A stretch of 19,613 bases of DNA from JAUVKA01 sp964465145. Its GTDB lineage: Bacteria > Bacteroidota > Bacteroidia > Bacteroidales > UBA12481. Numbering within the stretch: the first letter of the stretch is position 1; each line of letters opens with the position of its first letter. The notes beneath the pieces are model-generated. The model was not told the DNA's origin. It made no database searches and saw only the letters and a list, made by a program, of their open reading frames with translations. A program made the position numbers and the translations under genes. The stretch spans positions 1-19,613 of the forward strand of contig CAYXJR010000078.1 in the NCBI GenBank assembly GCA_964465145.1, read 5' to 3'. Below are positions 14,761 through 19,613 of this stretch, in pieces.

Positions 14761-16497
14761 TTATTTTCTCGCATACTTACGTTTTCGTAAAACTACATAT
14801 AATACTCCGAAGACTACAACAAGTAAAACAGGCGAAAGCAGATTAATCAATTGCCATTTCATCCGTTGCCCGGTTATCTGATCAAAATCCATCAGGCGTA
14901 ACCTTACCTCTCGTGAGCGGACTCCCATAACCCCCTCATCATCTAACAGGTAATTCATGCAGTTCAGGAGAAAATCCCTATTCCCAAAGGTGCGCTCGCT
15001 ATAACGGTCGTATCCAAGAGGCTGGACCTGCGGCTGTGCCCCTTCTCTCGACACATAATTCCTGGCTATATCCCCATCTCCCACAACAATAATTTTAGTA
15101 TGGACAATAGATTCATCCAGGACCTCCACAAGTTCACTCTCAGTAAAATCCTTACTGAGACGATTTTTATAATAACTCTGGAACTTCCCTTCAAGGAGTA
15201 CAGCCATTGGCAGATATTGCAAGGGGAATCTGGAAGTCTCAAGTCGTTCAGCAAAAATATCAGTACTGATTCGTGCTGGCTGCCTGATGTACCTGGAATT
15301 TTTTGACGATGTGAGTAAGACTGTTTTTTTAATATTTGGATCTTCCCCCACTGTATCTACAGAACTGGCAAACTCAAAACGGATCAGGTTAAGGTTACGG
15401 GTAATAGGATTATCCTGGCTGGGAGTTACCAGGGGAAAAAAGACGAACGGAACAAGGTCCCAGATAGGTTTTTCCTCTTCATTGACCTGTGTATTCAAAG
15501 GAATCACCCCACATTGAATATCCTGTATAAATACCGAATTTATACGGGCACCGTATGAAAAAAGCATTGGGCCAATCCGCACCGGACTACCCACGCTCAT
15601 TGTTTCATTTTCAAAGGCAATCTGATTCAAATCAACTTTAGAAGCATCAACCAACCAAAGGGATTTCCCACCCCTCATAATAAATTGATCTATAATATAT
15701 TGATCTTTTTCGGTTAATCTTTCTTTGGGATCGGCTACTATGATAGCATCAAAATCATCCAGGGCATGTAATTTCTGGTCAATAGTAACCCTCTCCGTCC
15801 TGTAAAAACCATTTAGGGAGGTTGTCAGACTCCCAATTTCGTATTTATCCAGTTCCCCATGCCCCTCGATAATAGCTACCCTGGGGACGATCTCACGAGT
15901 GATCACCCGCATAGCAGAGATAAATTCATATTCCAGGTTCTCCACAGCCCGGTTTATAGTGCCGTCATTAATCCGGTTTGAGCTGGATCCCCTGAAGAAA
16001 TTCACGGGGCGGTCGAATTGCTGACCATGGTTACTATAGCTAAGCATGGCAGCCGGGAATACGGGAAGACTAACCTCCGAACCGTCACTTGCTGTAGAGG
16101 TGACATTAAAATACATCATCCCATCCGAAGCTAATTGATCCCAGACTTCCCGCCTGGTTTTTTCATCAGCACTCTCACTTGGGTTAATAAATTCATATTC
16201 TATATTATTCCCGGCATATCTCCTGAATTCATCCAACAATTCTTTGGCAGACTTTTGGAGCCGCTGAAAACCGGCTGGCATATTATCACCTTCAAGGTAA
16301 ACCTTCAGGAATACCACATCGTCCATTTCTTTTAGGAACTTTTTGGTACTGGGAGCCAGTGTAAATCTTTTTTCCTGGGTAAGATCAAAACGGTGAAAAA
16401 CAAAGTGGGAGATAAAGTTCAATAGCCCCACCAGCACCAAAAGAAGGACCAACTGTAAAATATTTTGTCGTTTCACCTGCTTCTTTTCCATAATCAT
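14761..16497 (-). CDS. gldG: Gliding-type ABC transporter auxiliary protein GldG
   Basis: A protein of 578 residues from the chosen start, with one transmembrane helix near the N terminus (LQLVLLLVLVGLLNFISHFVF) and one near the C terminus (LLSPVLLVVVFGVLYVVL), then a basic tail. The large extracytoplasmic part has the GldG/ABC_transp_aux features: HRFDLTQEKRFTLAPSTKKF, VAIIEGHGELD and IIVADPKERLTEKDQYIIDQF. It partners with GldF (permease) and an ATPase (GldA) in an ABC complex linked to gliding and T9SS-related functions in Flavobacterium. The ATG at 16497 is preferred because it is 10 nt past the gldF stop and follows CAGGG. An in-frame ATG at 16542 would overlap gldF by 35 nt. Confidence 0.9.
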   Translation of the reverse strand: MIMEKKQVKRQNILQLVLLLVLVGLLNFISHFVFHRFDLTQEKRFTLAPSTKKFLKEMDDVVFLKVYLEGDNMPAGFQRLQKSAKELLDEFRRYAGNNIEYEFINPSESADEKTRREVWDQLASDGMMYFNVTSTASDGSEVSLPVFPAAMLSYSNHGQQFDRPVNFFRGSSSNRINDGTINRAVENLEYEFISAMRVITREIVPRVAIIEGHGELDKYEIGSLTTSLNGFYRTERVTIDQKLHALDDFDAIIVADPKERLTEKDQYIIDQFIMRGGKSLWLVDASKVDLNQIAFENETMSVGSPVRIGPMLFSYGARINSVFIQDIQCGVIPLNTQVNEEEKPIWDLVPFVFFPLVTPSQDNPITRNLNLIRFEFASSVDTVGEDPNIKKTVLLTSSKNSRYIRQPARISTDIFAERLETSRFPLQYLPMAVLLEGKFQSYYKNRLSKDFTESELVEVLDESIVHTKIIVVGDGDIARNYVSREGAQPQVQPLGYDRYSERTFGNRDFLLNCMNYLLDDEGVMGVRSREVRLRLMDFDQITGQRMKWQLINLLSPVLLVVVFGVLYVVLRKRKYARK

Positions 16498-16507
16498 TAG
16501 CCCTGAT

Positions 16508-17239
16508 TTACCATTTTCGGCTTTCCAGAACGATTTTGGCAAATAAAATAAAAATCGAAATCACTGAAATAAAATAAATCACGTCCCGTGTATCTATTAC
16601 ACCACGCGCCATGGAATTATAATGAAAGGATATCCCCAGTCCTTCAATAAAATTCTGAGCTCCTCCAGATTGCCAAAGTTGACCGAGGTAATCAAATCCA
16701 AGGAACACAATAAAGCAAAATAGCACCCCGAGAATAAAGGAAATGATTTGGTTTTCAGTTATCGATGAGGTAAATAAACCAATGGCAACATATACAGCTG
16801 CCAGGAAAAACAGGCCCATGAACGAGCCCCAGAATCCACCTGTATCAATGTTTCCAACGGGATTACCCATGGAATAAACCGAAATAAAATAGATCAGGCT
16901 TGGCAACAAGGATAATATCACTAAAACGAGTCCTGCCAAATACTTGGCCAGGATAATCTGAAGATCGGTGAGTGGCCGTGTGAATAGTAATTCCATGGTT
17001 CCCGACCGCTTCTCATCTGAAAACAGACGCATTGTAACAGCCGGGACCAGGAAAAGGAATACCCATGGGGCCAGAATGAACATTGAGTCCAGAGAGGAAT
17101 ATCCAGCATCCAGGATATTAAATTCACCCGAAAAAACCCACAGGAACAATCCGTTCATCACCAGGAACACGATGATAACAACATACCCGGTAAGGGAACT
17201 AAAAAAACTGTTTATTTCTCGTCTGAATAGTGCAAACAT
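16508..17239 (-). CDS. gldF: Gliding-type ABC transporter permease GldF
   Basis: An ABC-2 type permease of about 243 residues with six predicted transmembrane helices. It begins MFALFRREINSFFSSLTGYV, typical of GldF, and has the family block MRLFSDEKRSGTMELLFTRPLTD (with E-K-R-S-G-T). It forms the membrane channel of the GldA-GldF-GldG transporter. The Met at 17239 is chosen because family members start MFA-F-K/R-K/R-E. A Met nine codons upstream (17266) is also possible and lies only 4 nt from the lpxB stop. The ATPase gene gldA is not in this window, as is usual in Bacteroidota genomes. Confidence 0.92.
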   Translation of the reverse strand: MFALFRREINSFFSSLTGYVVIIVFLVMNGLFLWVFSGEFNILDAGYSSLDSMFILAPWVFLFLVPAVTMRLFSDEKRSGTMELLFTRPLTDLQIILAKYLAGLVLVILSLLPSLIYFISVYSMGNPVGNIDTGGFWGSFMGLFFLAAVYVAIGLFTSSITENQIISFILGVLFCFIVFLGFDYLGQLWQSGGAQNFIEGLGISFHYNSMARGVIDTRDVIYFISVISIFILFAKIVLESRKW

Positions 17240-17270
17240 ATTTATCCGGATTAATTCGGAAGGCACAAAG

Positions 17271-18395
17271 TTAGAAAATTTTCTCTTGTCGATCTATAGG
17301 CTCTAAAGACCTGGTTATCAAGCCAGATAAATTAATTGAGGCTTTCTGAACTCCTAATTTTTCCTGAATACTTCGAGCTAACAACAATTGATTTTCATGA
17401 TTTTCCCCTCCGGGCAAAATACTTTTAAGGCAGGCCAGCAATTTGTCGGTGCGGCAATTGCCCTGGATAAGCTCTGGAATTGCCGGGCCTTCGAGGATCA
17501 GGTTGACCAGGCTGATATATGGCACCTTTATTAACCTGCGGGCAATCTGATAAGAAATGGCATTAGCCTTATAGCAAATTACCTGGGGTACGCTCATAAG
17601 GGCGGTTTCCAGGGTAGCCGTACCGGATGTGACAAGGGCGGCATCTGAATTGTTCAGTACCTCCAGAGGCCTGTTGAATTCAAGTCTGATCCGGCAGGTT
17701 TCAGGAATTAGTTTTTCGTATAGATCCCTGTGACTGTCCATGGCAGCCAATACAAACTCATATTCATCAAAATAAGAAATTACGGAAAGCATTTCGGGGA
17801 GTATCCTTTCAATTTCCTGCTTCCTGCTTCCAGGTAAAAGTGCGATTTGCTTTTTCTGCCCCCTGTCATTTCCTGCTAAACTTTTTTGAACAGATTGTAT
17901 TTCCTCAAAAACAGGATTACCCACATAATCTACTTCCATTCCGTATTTACGAAAGAACTCTGGCTCAAAAGGCAAAATGGAAAATATCCTGTCACAACTT
18001 TTTTTAAGACTGTAAACACGGCGGGTGTTCCAGGCCCATACAGCAGGAGCAATATAATAGTAAGTATTATAACCCTTCTTCCTCGACCATTTAGCCATTC
18101 GGAGGTTAAATCCCGGATAGTCAACTAATATAATAACATCCGGATCGAAGTTGTAAATTGCTTTTTTTGCCCGCTTGAAATTACGGCGGATCTGTCCGAG
18201 GTTGGTCAGGACCTGGGAAAATCCCATAAAGGCCATTTCCCTAATATGAACCACTGGTTTACCCCCGATTTCAGCCATGCGATCACCTCCGAGAAACCGA
18301 AAATTGGCCTTAGGATCCTTTTCAGCAAGAGCCTGCATGAGGCGACTGGCATGCTGATCACCGGAAGGTTCACCCGCTATCAGGAAGTATTTCAT
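17271..18395 (-). CDS. lpxB: Lipid-A-disaccharide synthase
   Basis: A 374-residue GT19 glycosyltransferase. It condenses UDP-2,3-diacylglucosamine with lipid X to form the lipid A disaccharide on the cytoplasmic face of the inner membrane. The motifs GEPSGDQHASRLM (8-20), GGDRM, MAFMGFSQVL, YYIAPAVWAWNTRR, LPGSRKQEI and TSGTATLE are all present, and the length matches the family. It precedes gldF by 31 nt (4 nt with the longer GldF start) and is probably co-transcribed with surE and the small membrane protein upstream. Confidence 0.96.
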   Translation of the reverse strand: MKYFLIAGEPSGDQHASRLMQALAEKDPKANFRFLGGDRMAEIGGKPVVHIREMAFMGFSQVLTNLGQIRRNFKRAKKAIYNFDPDVIILVDYPGFNLRMAKWSRKKGYNTYYYIAPAVWAWNTRRVYSLKKSCDRIFSILPFEPEFFRKYGMEVDYVGNPVFEEIQSVQKSLAGNDRGQKKQIALLPGSRKQEIERILPEMLSVISYFDEYEFVLAAMDSHRDLYEKLIPETCRIRLEFNRPLEVLNNSDAALVTSGTATLETALMSVPQVICYKANAISYQIARRLIKVPYISLVNLILEGPAIPELIQGNCRTDKLLACLKSILPGGENHENQLLLARSIQEKLGVQKASINLSGLITRSLEPIDRQEKIF

Positions 18396-18430
18396 TAATA
18401 GGTTAGAGCTTAGAGTTTTGGGTTTATGTA

Positions 18431-18718
18431 TCAGGTAAAGCGGATTATCAAGATCATGAAGGCGAATATGAAGGTAGCCAATAGGACACCCCGTCCACCC
18501 CTTAAATAATTCTTTTGCATAAAGGCGAAAAATAGTATCAGGTTTGGGATTACGGAAAGAGAAATGACATGGGTTAGTATGCCCATAGCACGAAATGAAC
18601 GAAGAAATTCGAAGAGAGGCATATGATTGTATCTCACCAGGTAAAAAATTAATAGGGAGATCGATGGAAGTATTATCCCCAATAAGGCCCCCCAGATTAT
18701 TTTGTCGAGTTTTTTCAT
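18431..18718 (-). CDS. Small integral membrane protein, uncharacterised
   Basis: A 95-residue protein with three predicted transmembrane segments (about 8-28, 46-66 and 76-93), a short polar N terminus (MKKLDK) and the loop RYNHMPLFEFLRSFRAMG. I do not recognise a named family. Its place between surE and lpxB, with gaps of 78 and 35 nt, suggests an envelope-related function within the same transcript. The reading frame and hydrophobicity pattern make it a credible gene. Confidence 0.7.
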   Translation of the reverse strand: MKKLDKIIWGALLGIILPSISLLIFYLVRYNHMPLFEFLRSFRAMGILTHVISLSVIPNLILFFAFMQKNYLRGGRGVLLATFIFAFMILIIRFT

Positions 18719-18796
18719 TTGTCTGATTCCTAATCCCCTATCATTTAGCTATCCGAAGTATGCGGGGCATTTAAGTTTTTATGAAACTGGAAAGGA

Positions 18797-19576
18797 TTAT
18801 TCCAACTTCCATTTTCTTATTTTGTCCAGTGCATCGTGATTGGTCACATCAACTTTTACTGGAACGATTGCAGCATAATTATGTTGCAAGGCCCATTCAT
18901 CAGTATCCAGTCCATCTGGTTCCAAATTACTAAAATACCCGGTCAGCCAATAATAATCACGCCCCAAAGGATCCAAATGGTGCTCAAACTCTTCTTTCCA
19001 CACTCCCATTGTTTGTCGGCATACCTTTATCCCTTTACAATCTTCCTGAGAAATATCCGGGAAATTTATATTCAGGCAGGTATAATCGGGCAAGCCATGA
19101 AGGAGAGCTTCAGGGATGATCTTTCTGGCATAATGAAGGGCCAGTTTAAAATCTGCTTCCGGTGAATGGTTGTCAACGGATAGGGCTATTGAGGGTATCC
19201 CGTTCATACAACCTTCGATACTGGCTGCAACAGTCCCGCTGTAAAAAAGGCTAACTGATGTATTGGATCCATGGTTGATGCCCGAAATAATCAGATCAGG
19301 TTTACGGCCAAGGATCTGGTTCAAAGCAATTTTCACGCAATCGGCAGGAGTCCCGGTACAAGAATAAACCGAATATCCGGGTTCCTCAATCTTTAACTTA
19401 AAACGTATAGGCTCACTCAAAGTAACTGCATGTGACATCCCCGATTGGCCTTTGACCGGTCCAACAAGAATCACATCTCCAAACTCCCGGGCTAATTCGG
19501 CAATATGCCTGATTCCCGGGGCTTTATAGCCATCATCATTCGTTATTAGGATTAGCGGATTTGCCTGCATATTCAA
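18797..19576 (-). CDS. surE: 5'/3'-nucleotidase SurE
   Basis: A 259-residue survival-protein E family nucleotidase, which removes phosphate from nucleoside 5'- and 3'-monophosphates using a divalent metal. The metal and catalytic residues are visible in ILITNDDG (Asp14, Asp15), GQSGMSHAV (Ser45) and SGINHGSN (Asn101), followed by YSGTVAASIEG. Length and architecture are standard. It is the first gene of the minus-strand cluster in this window. A second Met (M3) could also be the start. Confidence 0.95.
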   Translation of the reverse strand: MNMQANPLILITNDDGYKAPGIRHIAELAREFGDVILVGPVKGQSGMSHAVTLSEPIRFKLKIEEPGYSVYSCTGTPADCVKIALNQILGRKPDLIISGINHGSNTSVSLFYSGTVAASIEGCMNGIPSIALSVDNHSPEADFKLALHYARKIIPEALLHGLPDYTCLNINFPDISQEDCKGIKVCRQTMGVWKEEFEHHLDPLGRDYYWLTGYFSNLEPDGLDTDEWALQHNYAAIVPVKVDVTNHDALDKIRKWKLE

Positions 19577-19587
19577 TCATTAAGCCA

Positions 19588-19595
19588 CAAAAGTA
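19588..19595 (-). promoter_or_regulatory. Possible -7 box (TACTTTTG) of the surE cluster
   Basis: On the minus strand TACTTTTG matches TAnnTTTG and lies 12 nt upstream of the surE ATG. The expected -33 position falls at or beyond the window edge, so the promoter cannot be fully assessed. Confidence 0.35.
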
Positions 19596-19613
19596 GCAAA
19601 AGATAGGAGTAAG

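Noticed and set aside
14501..14881. 126-codon plus-strand frame across the DUF4340/gldG junction
   Set aside because: It spans two well-supported genes on the other strand and has a composition typical of an antisense shadow frame.

Overview
The window looks like a chromosomal segment from a Bacteroidota bacterium, probably Bacteroidia (Bacteroidales/Marinilabiliales-like). The reasons are C-terminal type IX secretion (T9SS) sorting-domain sequences, gldF and gldG gliding-type ABC transporter genes, a carbohydrate-binding CBM9-like secreted protein, weak Shine-Dalgarno sites, and several promoters of the Bacteroidota form TTTG-N19-TAnnTTTG. No phage, CRISPR array, transposase or recognisable defence system was found.

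Layout. (1) 1-1625 is a debris-rich region. It holds a truncated six-bladed beta-propeller lipoprotein (minus), a beta-barrel-like protein whose signal peptide lies in a different frame, a small exported protein (minus) and a broken tail of a T9SS sorting domain. (2) 1626-7190 holds an isolated ribulokinase gene (araB), then a diverged copy of its last 22 codons, then a large secreted C10 cysteine protease with PKD domains and a T9SS tail. Converging on the latter is a secreted zinc peptidase-like protein; a GATGCGGG tandem repeat lies between the two. (3) 7191-8881 holds a frameshifted heavy-metal-domain lipoprotein (minus), a CBM9-like protein, a 119-bp nested palindromic element, and tRNA-Ser(UGA) (minus) abutting that element. 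(4) 8882-11082 (plus) holds HU, a TrmH-type tRNA methyltransferase and a class III aminotransferase. (5) 19576 down to 11075 (minus) is a long co-directional cluster: surE, a small membrane protein, lpxB, gldF, gldG, a DUF4340 protein, dnaN, a DEDDh exonuclease and an FAH-family hydrolase.

How it fits together. The minus-strand cluster joins envelope functions (lipid A synthesis, the gliding-type ABC transporter) to replication functions (sliding clamp, exonuclease) with very short spacing until dnaN, which has a longer leader. The left half is accessory: exported hydrolases and binding proteins with many broken genes. The most unusual structures are the nested palindrome beside tRNA-Ser, two intrinsic-terminator-like hairpins that end within 5-10 nt of the next start codon, and the repeat motifs and gene remnants around araB.
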